From assembly GCF_001299635.1 (NCBI RefSeq), contig NZ_JRHN01000044.1, forward strand, positions 226,861 through 290,860: a stretch of 64,000 nt of DNA, given 5' to 3'. The position numbers and the translations under genes are program-made. The notes beneath the pieces were generated by a model. It saw only the letters and a program-made list of their open reading frames with translations. It had not been told where the DNA came from and searched no databases. Shown here piece after piece: positions 29,782 through 38,919 of the stretch (its first letter is position 1; each line of letters starts with the position of its first letter). This DNA comes from Clostridioides difficile (GTDB lineage: Bacteria; Bacillota; Clostridia; Peptostreptococcales; Peptostreptococcaceae).

Positions 29782-31806
29782 ATGGATAAAAAGAAATTAA
29801 TCCTTATAACATACGATAAATTGAATAGTAATCATTACAAAGAAGAGTTAATAAACTTTTTTGGAGATGAGATAATCATAGAAACACAAAATATACTCGA
29901 TGGCATAAAAGAAAATTTAGAAGGAGATGTTGTACTTTCTCTATCACCTTTAACTAGTAATTTTTTAATAAAACATTTTAAAGAAGATATTGAAATTATT
30001 CATGGAACAAAAGCACTTTCAAAGCTTGGTTATGAAAAAATGATGCAACTACCTCCTGGTACAAAATCATTACTTATGACCACTAATAAAACATCAGCGT
30101 TTGAAATGGCTACCTACCTATATAAAATCGGGATAAATCATATAGATTTTGTACCAACCTATCCAGATTGTGATGAAATATATGATTTGGATACAGCTAT
30201 AACACCAGGGCAAATTAGATTTATACCAAAATACATAAAAAACATAGTTGACTTAGGATGGAGAAAAATTTCATTAGATACATATATGTCATTACTAGTG
30301 GTATTAAAATTAAAAAATGAAAAATTTATAGAAAAATTATATAAATTATCTAAGGAAACACTCAGTCATGACTTTTTAAATACATCATTGGATAATATAT
30401 CTAAACTAAAAACAATACTTTACATGACTATTGATGAAATAGGAGATGGTTTAATATTTTTTAATACCTTCAATAAAGTTACTTTTGTAAATAAATCTTT
30501 ACTTAGTATGCTTGAACTAGATGAAAAACTCATAAAATCTCCATCTTTAATGGATTATCTACCAAAGAGTTTTTTACATAAAATTACGAAAAATTTAAAT
30601 ATAGACAATATGATTATATACATCGATGAAATAGATAAAAAATTCATACTTTCTAAAAAACCATTTTATCTTTATAAAAATATAGAAGGTTGTTTAATTA
30701 CATTAAAAGATGTAAATAACATCGAGATATTAGAACAAAAAATAAGAAGTGATTCTGTTAAAAGAGGTTATGTAGCTAAATATAAATTTAATAATATTAT
30801 TGGAAATAGCTCTGTTATAAAAGATTGTATTGAAAAAGCAAAAAAAATGGCTCTTACAGATAATCCTATATTAATAACAGGTGAGACAGGTACAGGTAAA
30901 GAGGCCTTCATTCAATCAATACACAATCATTCAAATAGAAAAAATAAACCTTTTGTAGCTATAAATTGTGCTTCATTACCAAGTGAACTACTTGAAAGTG
31001 AACTATTTGGATATGAAGATGGTTCTTTTACTGGTGCTAAAAAAGGCGGAAAAAAAGGATTATTTGAATTAGCTCATACTGGAACTATATTTTTAGATGA
31101 AATAGGAGATATGCCACACAACTTACAAGTTAAACTTCTGAGAGTTTTACAAGAAAAAGAAATTAGAAAAATTGGTGGTACAAGCATCATTCCAATTGAT
31201 GTAAGAATATTAGCTGCCACAAATAAAGACTTAGAAAAATTAATTATAGAAAATAAATTTAGGATGGACTTATTTTATAGAATAAGTATGTTTACTTTAG
31301 ACTTACCTCCTCTTAGAAATAGATTAGAAGATATTCCTCTTCTTTTAGAGTCATTTTTAAAAGAGCTTCCCTATAAAAATGTTAAACTGGATAAGTATCT
31401 TTTAGAGACTCTAAATTCCTACACTTGGATGGGTAATATTAGAGAATTGAGAAATTGTATTGAATATATGGCTTACATGGGTTCTAATTATCTTACAATA
31501 AATGATTTACCTCAAAATATATCTTCAAAATTAAATCATCATCCTGTATCAAATAATGTCTCTATATTTCATGATTTAAGTCAATATGACAAAAACATAT
31601 GTATTTCTATTTTAAAGTCATTATATATAAAACCTATGGGTAGAACAAAACTAATGAAATTTATGGAATATAATGTCACAGAATATGAAGTAAGAAGTAT
31701 GCTAGAATATTTAACACTCAATGGATACTTATTTTCTGGCAAAGGAAGAAAAGGTTCCACTTTAACTGAGAAAGGCACAAAAATAATAGAAAATAATATA
31801 ATTTAA
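29782..31806 (+). CDS. Sigma-54-dependent activator, PrpR_N-PAS-AAA+ type
   Basis: 674 aa. The N-terminal part (about residues 1-185) resembles the PrpR_N sensor domain: it has IEIIHGTKALSKLGYEKMMQ and NIVDLGWRKISLDTYMS. A PAS-like region follows (about 210-310). The AAA+ domain (about 335-560) has Walker A GETGTGKE at about 367 and GTIFLDEIGDM as Walker B. The sigma-54 contact loop is GSFTGA at about 414, a variant of GAFTGA. FRMDLFYRISMFTLDLPPLR is typical. The C-terminus is not a Fis helix-turn-helix but resembles a winged helix (RSMLEYLTLNGYLFSGKGRK). It is divergent from, and presumably activates, the yjiH operon. Confidence 0.9.
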   Translation: MDKKKLILITYDKLNSNHYKEELINFFGDEIIIETQNILDGIKENLEGDVVLSLSPLTSNFLIKHFKEDIEIIHGTKALSKLGYEKMMQLPPGTKSLLMTTNKTSAFEMATYLYKIGINHIDFVPTYPDCDEIYDLDTAITPGQIRFIPKYIKNIVDLGWRKISLDTYMSLLVVLKLKNEKFIEKLYKLSKETLSHDFLNTSLDNISKLKTILYMTIDEIGDGLIFFNTFNKVTFVNKSLLSMLELDEKLIKSPSLMDYLPKSFLHKITKNLNIDNMIIYIDEIDKKFILSKKPFYLYKNIEGCLITLKDVNNIEILEQKIRSDSVKRGYVAKYKFNNIIGNSSVIKDCIEKAKKMALTDNPILITGETGTGKEAFIQSIHNHSNRKNKPFVAINCASLPSELLESELFGYEDGSFTGAKKGGKKGLFELAHTGTIFLDEIGDMPHNLQVKLLRVLQEKEIRKIGGTSIIPIDVRILAATNKDLEKLIIENKFRMDLFYRISMFTLDLPPLRNRLEDIPLLLESFLKELPYKNVKLDKYLLETLNSYTWMGNIRELRNCIEYMAYMGSNYLTINDLPQNISSKLNHHPVSNNVSIFHDLSQYDKNICISILKSLYIKPMGRTKLMKFMEYNVTEYEVRSMLEYLTLNGYLFSGKGRKGSTLTEKGTKIIENNII

Positions 31807-31907
31807 ATCTATAGTAATTCATATTTACTTTATCATGTTTTATATAATCCTAAGATTTTATTTTTATATAAAGTTTTATATAAAATAATAAAACTTATTT
31901 ATTATCA

Positions 31908-31951
31908 GAAAAAGCTATGAAATTAGTATTTTATTACTAATAACATAGCTT
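31908..31951. terminator. Bidirectional terminator with nested stems
   Basis: AAAAGCTATG / CATAGCTTTT outer stem with an inner ATTAGTA / TACTAAT stem, between convergent genes. Confidence 0.88.
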
Positions 31952-31957
31952 TTAATA

Positions 31958-33145
31958 TTAATAGATTAATTGATTTAAGACTACTAATTGATAATTATAA
32001 AGTACCTCTGTTAAAGGTGTAAATTCTGAACCAATACCAAATTTTAATTCTACAAATCCCTCTAAATAATCTTGAGCACTTACATCTTCTTGTGTTAAGT
32101 CTCCCTTTACCATTTCAGTAGCAAGATGGATTGCTAATGCTGGTATAAAAGCATCCATTGGCATAGGATATCCTCCAAGCCTATTTGACATACCAGCAGC
32201 CTTAGCTTTTTCACTTATCATATCATTTATTTTATTATAATTTTGAGCATCTTTTTTAGATATCTTTAGTCCCATAACCTCAGGATATGTTTGTGTTGGC
32301 GATGGATTACTTTGTTCTGCAACTATATACTTTAACTCTAAAGCCTTAGTTAATATAACTTCGTCCATAATCTCATTTACACCAAATACATTTATATCTT
32401 TTCCATATTTTTTAACTTGTTTTTCAATGTCTTCATTTAAAAACTGCTTAACCTTATTTTTATCTTCTTCATTATTCATATTTGGTGTATCCACTTGTAC
32501 AAATTGTAGTCCTATATTTTTACAAGTCTCTTTAATCTTCTCTAGCCTTTTGGCTATATTAGCATCTTTTAAATCATCTTTAGAAGCATAATGAATAAAA
32601 GCCTTTGCTCCCATTTCTTTTGAATGTTCTGCTAATAACTTTCCTCTTTCCTCTATATTAGCCCCTAAATTCACATCAACATACTGGCTTAATTGATTCT
32701 TGTCATCTCCCATAGGTGCAGAAATAGTTATTATTTCTGAACGCTTTTCCTTTACCTTTTGTAAAGCTGGTAAAAGACCCGCTTGATTTGTAGATACTAC
32801 AATTGCCTGAATTTCTTTATCATCAGCCAATTTTACTATTTGATTTATAGCGTTATCTATATTAGAAGTAAAGTTTTCTGGTAATACAACATGCTTTATA
32901 GTTTGCTTAACTTTAGCTTTACCATCTTTGTCTTTATCAATTTTATTCTCTTCTTCATACTCTTTTGCCAAGCTTTCTACTATATTATACTGTACTTTGT
33001 TCTCAGATAATGGTTGAGTTACTACTGCAACTTTAAAGTCATCTATAATTTCCTTTTTATCTTGCTTGCCTGCAATCAAACTACAGCCTGTAAGTCCAAT
33101 AATTAAACATATGGATAGCATAAATGCTGTTATTTTTCTAAGCAT
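31958..33145 (-). CDS. DUF3798 lipoprotein, periplasmic-binding-protein-like
   Basis: 395 aa. The signal peptide ends in a lipobox IGLTGCS (Cys at about residue 21), so it is anchored to the membrane. The rest fits a type I substrate-binding fold: FKVAVVTQPLSENKVQYNIV, IQAIVVSTNQAGLLPALQKV, AKAFIHYASKDDL and INVFGVNEIMDEVILTKALE. It resembles the DUF3798 family of Firmicutes lipoproteins. There is no permease or ATPase gene next to it, so it may be an orphan receptor or sensor. Ligand is unknown. Confidence 0.8.
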   Translation of the reverse strand: MLRKITAFMLSICLIIGLTGCSLIAGKQDKKEIIDDFKVAVVTQPLSENKVQYNIVESLAKEYEEENKIDKDKDGKAKVKQTIKHVVLPENFTSNIDNAINQIVKLADDKEIQAIVVSTNQAGLLPALQKVKEKRSEIITISAPMGDDKNQLSQYVDVNLGANIEERGKLLAEHSKEMGAKAFIHYASKDDLKDANIAKRLEKIKETCKNIGLQFVQVDTPNMNNEEDKNKVKQFLNEDIEKQVKKYGKDINVFGVNEIMDEVILTKALELKYIVAEQSNPSPTQTYPEVMGLKISKKDAQNYNKINDMISEKAKAAGMSNRLGGYPMPMDAFIPALAIHLATEMVKGDLTQEDVSAQDYLEGFVELKFGIGSEFTPLTEVLYNYQLVVLNQLIY

Positions 33146-33260
33146 TAGTTAAAACCTCCTAAATTTGTACTTTCTTATCACTATTACTAATTTTATCATA
33201 CTTCAAAGAAAAATTATATTATAAAAAATTATATACATATTATTATACTTCAATCTAAAA

Positions 33261-33306
33261 AGTACTATGGGTAGATTAGGTTTTGATTAAACCTACCCAT
33301 AGTACT
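33261..33306 (-). terminator. Strong hairpin after brnQ
   Basis: AGTACTATGGGTAG...AGGTTT / AAACCTACCCATAGTACT with a small bulge, between brnQ and the DUF3798 lipoprotein gene (same strand). The T-run downstream is short, so termination may be partial. Confidence 0.75.
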
Positions 33307-33347
33307 AAAAAAATTATATATTATAAAATTAAATTAATTACAAATTA

Positions 33348-34631
33348 TTATGCTACTTGTTTGTTGCTTTTTATGAAGTTACCAACTATTCCACCCAATA
33401 TAGCTGGTATTACCCAGTTAAAGCCCAAACCTGCAAGTGGTAAGCTTTGTATAAATGGAACAGCTCCTGTCATTCCATTTACAGCAGATAATACACTAAC
33501 CACTAATGTAACGTATGCTGCACCTTTAAATGCATTATCATTTTTTATATTTTTACCAGCCAACTCCATGATAACTATTACTAATAAAACAGGATATATA
33601 GTTTGTAGGATTGGAACTGATATAGCTATTATAGAGTCAACACCTAAATTTGATATAAGCATACTAGCCACACATATGCCTATAACTAGTTGTTTGTAAG
33701 TTGCCTTACTTATTCCTTCAAAATAAGTTGATATTGATGCTGTTAAACCTGTAGAAGTAGTAAGACAGGCAAGTGCTACAATTATACCTAAAATTATCTT
33801 TCCTACCTGACCATACAATAGTATACTAGTTATTTCAACTAATAAAGATGCCTGAGGTACACTAGTATCATATATTGTTGAAACTGTTGCACCTAAATAA
33901 GTAAGACCACCATATACTAATGCTAAAAATACACAAGCTACAAAACCAGCTTTAATAGTCATTCCAATTTGGTCCTTATCTGATGTATATCCTTTACCCA
34001 CTATAGACATTAACATTATAGTTGCCATAGAAGCTGCACCTAGAGCATCCATTGTCTGGTAACCTTGTGATATACCTTCACCAAATAGATTTCTATCTAT
34101 CATATGTTCTGGACTCATAGGTCCTGCTGGTGAAATTATACCTTTTACTATTAAAACAAATAATACTAATAATAACGCTGGAGTTAAATACTTACCTATT
34201 ATGTCTATAACCTTAGAAGACCTAATTGTAAATGCTAAAGTTAATCCAAAGAAAATCACTGAAAATATCGCTTTAGCTGCTGGTCCATGGTCTCCAAATA
34301 TAGGTATAATACCCATCTCATATGTTGTTGCACAAGTTCTTGGTATAACAAGAAGTGCTAAACATGCTAGAGCTGCTACACTCATTACTCTTGCTAATCC
34401 TTTACCAGCTCTCCTAAGTACATCATCCATGCTTCCCTTACATCTTGCTGTTGCTATAATAACAAGCATTGCTATACCAGCATCTGCAACAACAAAGCCA
34501 ATAAGAGGAATTAACCAGTCTTTGCCGGATTCCATTCCTAAAAATGGAGGGAACATAAGATTTCCTGCGCCAAAGAACATAGAAAATAAAGCAAAACCAA
34601 CCACAAAAATATCTCTCATCTGCTTACTCAC
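33348..34631 (-). CDS. brnQ: Branched-chain amino acid:cation symporter BrnQ
   Basis: 427 aa, 12-helix LIVCS-family carrier importing Leu, Ile and Val. IFVVGFALFSMFFGAGNLMF and PPFLGMESGKDWLIPLIGF are the family's signature N-terminus. Another block is GYQTMDALGAASMATIMLMS. The start is a GTG at 34631 with AGGGGG upstream. Its promoter spacer coincides with a CodY box (34682-34696), so repression when branched-chain amino acids and GTP are plentiful is expected. It is a single-gene unit followed by a strong hairpin. Confidence 0.95.
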   Translation of the reverse strand: MSKQMRDIFVVGFALFSMFFGAGNLMFPPFLGMESGKDWLIPLIGFVVADAGIAMLVIIATARCKGSMDDVLRRAGKGLARVMSVAALACLALLVIPRTCATTYEMGIIPIFGDHGPAAKAIFSVIFFGLTLAFTIRSSKVIDIIGKYLTPALLLVLFVLIVKGIISPAGPMSPEHMIDRNLFGEGISQGYQTMDALGAASMATIMLMSIVGKGYTSDKDQIGMTIKAGFVACVFLALVYGGLTYLGATVSTIYDTSVPQASLLVEITSILLYGQVGKIILGIIVALACLTTSTGLTASISTYFEGISKATYKQLVIGICVASMLISNLGVDSIIAISVPILQTIYPVLLVIVIMELAGKNIKNDNAFKGAAYVTLVVSVLSAVNGMTGAVPFIQSLPLAGLGFNWVIPAILGGIVGNFIKSNKQVA

Positions 34632-34672
34632 ACCAAACTACCCCCTTTGAAAATATTTTGAATATTAAGATA

Positions 34673-34701
34673 ATCTTACTTTATTTTCAGAAAAATGTCA
34701 A
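34673..34701 (-). promoter_or_regulatory. Sigma-A promoter of brnQ
   Basis: TTGACA (34701-34696), 17 bases, TAAGAT (34678-34673) on the minus strand, about 42 bases before the brnQ start. Confidence 0.75.
34682..34696. promoter_or_regulatory. CodY box in the brnQ promoter
   Basis: TATTTTCAGAAAAAT matches 13 of 15 positions of the CodY consensus AATTTTCWGAAAATT and lies between the -35 and -10 elements, where binding would block polymerase. Confidence 0.75.
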
Positions 34702-34759
34702 TCTGGTAAAAATTCACACATTGTTAACGTTTTCCCAATTTATTTTATGAATATTTTTT

Positions 34760-35413
34760 TCATTTTATTATAATTCCCATCAATTTTGTTAAATCAATTG
34801 CTTGTGATACATCAAAAATAGCTCCTCTAATATCGTTTATTCCAACCTCAATTCCTTCAATATTATTAGTAGTAAAATCTACACCAGAAAGTTTACTTCC
34901 ATTAAAATTGGCTTTTTTAAGATTTGTATACTCGAATACCAGATTATCACTTTTTACTTCTTGAAATACAGAATTCTCAAAATTTGAATCCAAAATAGAA
35001 ACCACCTTAAATTTAGAGAATGAAAAGTTAGAATACTTACCTAAAACATCTTTGAACAGAACGTTTTTAAGTATACAATCATCAAATCTAACTCCTATCA
35101 ATTTGCTGTCTTTAAATTCAACTCTATATATACTTCCTTCATCAAAAAATGTATTTGATAAATTACAGTTTTCAAATACTACATCCAACAAATCAATCTT
35201 TTTTAGGTTACAATTCTCAAAAGATACATTTCTAAATATACAAGACTCAAAACTAACTCTTATAGCATCTAAATCACTTATAATTTCATTTTCTATAATT
35301 TTATTAAATATTTTTTCATCATTAAGTATATCATCAAGCATATTTTCAAGATTTTCAATAGATTCTAATTCCTCTGTAAATTTAGGCTTTTGTACTTTAA
35401 TAACTTTAGTCAT
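34760..35413 (-). CDS. Pentapeptide-repeat protein
   Basis: 217 aa. Residues from about 50 to 200 form tandem five-residue repeats with Leu/Phe at the centre (FRNVSFENCNLKKIDLL, VVFENCNLSNTFF, VRFDDCILKNVLF, ANFNGSKLSGVDF), giving a right-handed quadrilateral beta-helix. The N-terminal 45 residues are charged and helical. ATG 35413 follows GGAGGGG; an in-frame GTG at 35425 lies in that site. Some such proteins mimic DNA and protect gyrase, but the sequence does not show that here. Confidence 0.85.
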   Translation of the reverse strand: MTKVIKVQKPKFTEELESIENLENMLDDILNDEKIFNKIIENEIISDLDAIRVSFESCIFRNVSFENCNLKKIDLLDVVFENCNLSNTFFDEGSIYRVEFKDSKLIGVRFDDCILKNVLFKDVLGKYSNFSFSKFKVVSILDSNFENSVFQEVKSDNLVFEYTNLKKANFNGSKLSGVDFTTNNIEGIEVGINDIRGAIFDVSQAIDLTKLMGIIIK

Positions 35414-35756
35414 TTTCCCCTCCACTATAAATTATATTCTTTTTATCACCATTTTATTTAATATATTAACTTAATATATATATTTGATATATTAAAAAGT
35501 TTTTACGAAATATTCTTGTATTCAGTACATTTATAATTATATCACAAACTTATCTATAATAAACTTCCATTAATAGTATAAGGCATATGAACATGGCTCA
35601 TATTATGTCCATACATATTTTATTATTAAAAAGAATAATTTCTAATAATAAATAACCTTAATTTTTTATAAAATCGACAAAAAAACGAATAATTTTATTA
35701 AATTTATTGTAAATAATACAATATTACGATATAATACAACAGAAAAACAAATAGAA

Positions 35757-35884
35757 AATGTTCATATAATATTAGTAATATGGTCTAATAGTTTCTACAA
35801 ACTCACCTTAAATGAGTTTTCTATGAATAGAATGTCAACTTTGAATATATATTCTATTCTATCTATATGAATATATATTTTTTT
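35757..35884 (+). promoter_or_regulatory. Purine riboswitch, guanine type, with terminator
   Basis: The aptamer is closed by TTCATA (35761-35766) and TATGAA (35822-35827). It contains the conserved joining and loop sequences TATAAT...AATATGG, GTTTCTAC and the 3' strand TTCTATG. The base before TATG is C, the guanine/hypoxanthine-specific position (adenine types have U). A terminator follows: ATATATATTC (35845-35854) / GAATATATAT (35869-35878) with seven T. It lies 32 bases before the permease start, so purine binding should stop transcription. Confidence 0.92.
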
Positions 35885-35915
35885 GTTTATATCTTAAAGT
35901 TTTTTGGAGGTAAAA

Positions 35916-37259
35916 ATGGTACCAAATACTAACAATGTACAACCAGATGGAAATAATTCATCATTGAGCTTTTTAGACAAAATGTTTAAATTTAGCGAAC
36001 GTGGCTCTAACCTTAAAACAGAAGTGATAGGTGGAGTTACTACATTCTTAACAATGGCATATATAGTTTTTGTAAATCCAGCAATATTATCTGAAGCTGG
36101 TATGGATAAAGCCGCACTTATAACTGTTACTATATTAGCTACAGCCATTGGTACACTAATATTTGCACTTTTAGGAAATGCGCCATTCGCTCTAGCACCT
36201 GGTATGGGATTAAATGCATTTTTCACATACTCTTTGGTTATAGGAGCAGGAATCCCGTGGCAAACAGGTCTTGGAGTAGTCTTTTTATCTGGCTGTGTAT
36301 TCTTTACACTCGCAGTAACGGGTCTTCGAAAGACCATTGCAGACGCTATTCCTAGAGAATTAGCAGTAGCTTCTTCAGCAGGTATAGGTCTTTTCCTTGC
36401 TTTTGTTGGTTTAAAAAACATGGGTGTTATAATAGCAAACCCAGATACTATAGTTTCACTTGCCGATTTTACACCAACAATTTTAATAGCTCTTTTTGCT
36501 CTTATATTAATGGCAATATTAGAATATAAGAAAGTTAAAGGTGGGATATTAATAAGTATAGTTGTTGCAACAATAATATCTATTATATTTGGATTTGTAG
36601 AATTACCAACAGCAATAATTTCAAAACCACCTAGTATAGCACCAATTGCTTTTAAATTAGATATTATAGGAGCATTGAAATTCTCATTAATTGGACCTAT
36701 ATTCTCTTTCATGTTTATAGATATGTTTGATTCATTAGCATTTCTTATTACTTGTTGTAAACAAATGGGTCTTGAAGATGAAAATGGTGAAATAAAAGAT
36801 TTAGGAAAAATGTTATATGCAGATGTTTCTTCTACTTTAATAGGTTCATTCTTAGGAACTAGTACAGTTACAACATTTGGAGAATCTGCTTCTGGTATAG
36901 CAGCAGGTGCAAGAACTGGACTTGCTTCTGTAGTAACAGCAGCTTTATTCTTAGCCACACTTATATTTACACCATTACTTGGTATAGTTCCTACTTACGC
37001 CGCAGCACCTGCACTTGTTATGGTTGGTGTGTTCATGTTCGAAAGTATAAAGCAAATTGATTTTGCTGATAGCAAAATAGCAGTACCTGCTTTTGTTACA
37101 GTTTTATTGATGCCTCTAACTTATAGTATAAGTATTGGTTTATGCTTTGGATTTATTTCATACATAATAATGCATGTTGTAGCTAAAGAAACTAATAAAA
37201 TCAGTATTACACTTTGGGTTATAGGTTTACTTGCAGTTGTAAATTTAGTTCTAAGTTAA
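35916..37259 (+). CDS. NCS2-family purine permease (PbuG/AzgA type)
   Basis: 447 aa, polytopic nucleobase carrier. GGVTTFLTMAYIVFVNPAIL is the N-terminal signature of the AzgA/PbuG branch (hypoxanthine/guanine/adenine). GNAPFALAPGMGLNAFFTYS, GSFLGTSTVTTFGESASGIA and AGARTGLASVVTA are transporter core motifs. ATG 35916 has GGAGG 6 bases upstream; a TTG at 35904 overlaps it. The upstream guanine-type riboswitch indicates repression by guanine or hypoxanthine, in agreement with the substrate prediction. A hairpin separates it from the amidohydrolase gene downstream. Confidence 0.93.
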   Translation: MVPNTNNVQPDGNNSSLSFLDKMFKFSERGSNLKTEVIGGVTTFLTMAYIVFVNPAILSEAGMDKAALITVTILATAIGTLIFALLGNAPFALAPGMGLNAFFTYSLVIGAGIPWQTGLGVVFLSGCVFFTLAVTGLRKTIADAIPRELAVASSAGIGLFLAFVGLKNMGVIIANPDTIVSLADFTPTILIALFALILMAILEYKKVKGGILISIVVATIISIIFGFVELPTAIISKPPSIAPIAFKLDIIGALKFSLIGPIFSFMFIDMFDSLAFLITCCKQMGLEDENGEIKDLGKMLYADVSSTLIGSFLGTSTVTTFGESASGIAAGARTGLASVVTAALFLATLIFTPLLGIVPTYAAAPALVMVGVFMFESIKQIDFADSKIAVPAFVTVLLMPLTYSISIGLCFGFISYIIMHVVAKETNKISITLWVIGLLAVVNLVLS

Positions 37260-37305
37260 TATTTTAAAATATATAAAATAAAATCTTATTTATTTTTAAT
37301 TTATG

Positions 37306-37347
37306 AATAGCAAAATCAATTTTACATATAAAAGTGGTTTTGCTATT
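37306..37347 (+). terminator. Terminator between permease and amidohydrolase
   Basis: AATAGCAAAAC / GGTTTTGCTATT stem with an 18-base loop, 46 bases after the permease stop. The tail (AACTTTGTAT) is T-poor, so read-through is possible. Confidence 0.65.
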
Positions 37348-37415
37348 AACTTTGTATAGAAAATTTATTATCATAATATGTGGATACAAAAATATATAAA
37401 AAAGGAAGGATACTT

Positions 37416-38780
37416 ATGTCACAATTACTTATAAAAAATGCATATCTAATTACTATGAATGCGGATAGAGAAGTATACGAGAATGGAAGTATACTTATTG
37501 AAAACAACATTATAAAAAATGTTGGCAAATTTGATAGCAATATTGCTGATAAAGATGCTGAGATATACGACGCTAAAGGAAAAATATTAATGCCAGGATT
37601 AGTAAATACACATGTTCATTTATCTCAACAATTAGAACGTGGTCTTGCAGACGATGTTGTACTTTTAACTTGGCTTAGAGAAAGAATCTGGCCATTTGAA
37701 AGTAGCTTTAATTATGAAGATTCATTAATCTCATCCACTGCATGTTGTATTGAGTTGATAAAATCTGGTGTTACTACATTTTTGGAATCTGGTGGTCAAT
37801 ATGTAGATGCTATGGTTGAAGCTGTTGACAAAACTGGACTTAGAGCATGTTTAGCTAAATCAGTTATGGATACAGGAGATGGACTTCCTGAAGCATGGCA
37901 AAAAACTACAGATGAAGAAATCAATACTCAATTAGACCTATTCCATAAATTTAATAATACATCTAATGAGAGAATCAAAATATGGTTTGCATTAAGAACT
38001 ATTTTTAATACAACAGACGAATTACTTATTAAGACTAAACAACTAGCTGACAAGTATGATACAGGTATACATATGCATATTGCTGAAATAGCTGATGAGA
38101 TTTCATTTGTAAAACAGAAGAATGGAGTTGGAACAGTTGAGTATCTTGATAAATTAGGTATATTAGGTCCAAATCTTTTAGCTGCTCACACAGTTTGGCT
38201 TACTCATAAAGAAATTGATTTATTTAGATTACACGATGTAAAAGTTTCTCATAATCCAGCTGCAGCTATGAAAGTAGTTCTAGGATTTGCATCAATTCCT
38301 GAAATGTTAGAAAAAGGAATACCAGTTTCAATTGGTACTGATGGAGCACCTTCAAATAATAGAATGGACCTTATGAGGGATATGTACTTAACTTCATTAA
38401 TACATAAAGGTAGAACTTTAAATCCAACAGTCATTCCTGCTGAAGAAGTATTAGAAATGGCTACTATAAATGGAGCAAAATGTGCTCTATTGGAAAAAGA
38501 AATTGGTAGCCTTGAAGTAGGAAAAAAAGCAGATATGATTATTCTAAATCCAGATACAATTCATTCTTTACCAATGCATAATCCAATTGGAAATATAGTT
38601 TATTCTATGACTAGCGAAAATGTAGATTCTACAATTTGTGATGGTAAATGGCTAATGAAAGAAAGAAACGTATTGGTTGTAAATGAGTCTGAATTGTTAA
38701 ATAAGGTTAAAGAACAAGCTTCTAAAATAAAAGAAAAAGCAGAAGTTAAAATTCCTTCTAAATTTAAAATTATAAAATAA
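37416..38780 (+). CDS. Amidohydrolase/deaminase (TrzA/MtaD/SsnA-like)
   Basis: 454 aa metal-dependent hydrolase of the cytosine/guanine/SAH-deaminase group. Metal ligands are seen in GLVNTHVHLSQQLERGL, GIHMHIAEIADE, KVSHNPAAAMKV and SIGTDGAPSNNRMDLM, the last close to methylthioadenosine/S-adenosylhomocysteine deaminases and chlorohydrolases. The C-terminal beta-sandwich (GSLEVGKKADMIILN) is normal. ATG 37416 follows GGAAGGA. Standing after a purine permease under a guanine riboswitch, it may deaminate a purine or purine nucleoside. The exact substrate is open; typical guanine-deaminase signatures are not seen. Confidence 0.83.
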   Translation: MSQLLIKNAYLITMNADREVYENGSILIENNIIKNVGKFDSNIADKDAEIYDAKGKILMPGLVNTHVHLSQQLERGLADDVVLLTWLRERIWPFESSFNYEDSLISSTACCIELIKSGVTTFLESGGQYVDAMVEAVDKTGLRACLAKSVMDTGDGLPEAWQKTTDEEINTQLDLFHKFNNTSNERIKIWFALRTIFNTTDELLIKTKQLADKYDTGIHMHIAEIADEISFVKQKNGVGTVEYLDKLGILGPNLLAAHTVWLTHKEIDLFRLHDVKVSHNPAAAMKVVLGFASIPEMLEKGIPVSIGTDGAPSNNRMDLMRDMYLTSLIHKGRTLNPTVIPAEEVLEMATINGAKCALLEKEIGSLEVGKKADMIILNPDTIHSLPMHNPIGNIVYSMTSENVDSTICDGKWLMKERNVLVVNESELLNKVKEQASKIKEKAEVKIPSKFKIIK

Positions 38781-38789
38781 TACAAATTT

Positions 38790-38856
38790 CAATTGTTTTG
38801 TAAATATGAATATATAACTTTGATTATACATCATATATACAAAACAATTGTTTTTT
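38790..38856. terminator. Bidirectional terminator
   Basis: CAATTGTTTTGTA / TACAAAACAATTG with a T-run, between convergent amidohydrolase and diguanylate cyclase genes. Confidence 0.85.
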
Positions 38857-38919
38857 ATCTGCTTCAAAAATAATTTAGCTATATATTTTTCTTACATAGC
38901 AACAAGAAAAGATTATATA

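Noticed and set aside
35894..36958. Long minus-strand reading frame of 354 codons opposite the purine permease
   Set aside because: It is fully antisense to a clear NCS2 permease with signature motifs; the predicted product has no domain, a Pro/Ile/Asn-rich composition and no ribosome-binding site. It is a shadow of the permease's codon pattern.
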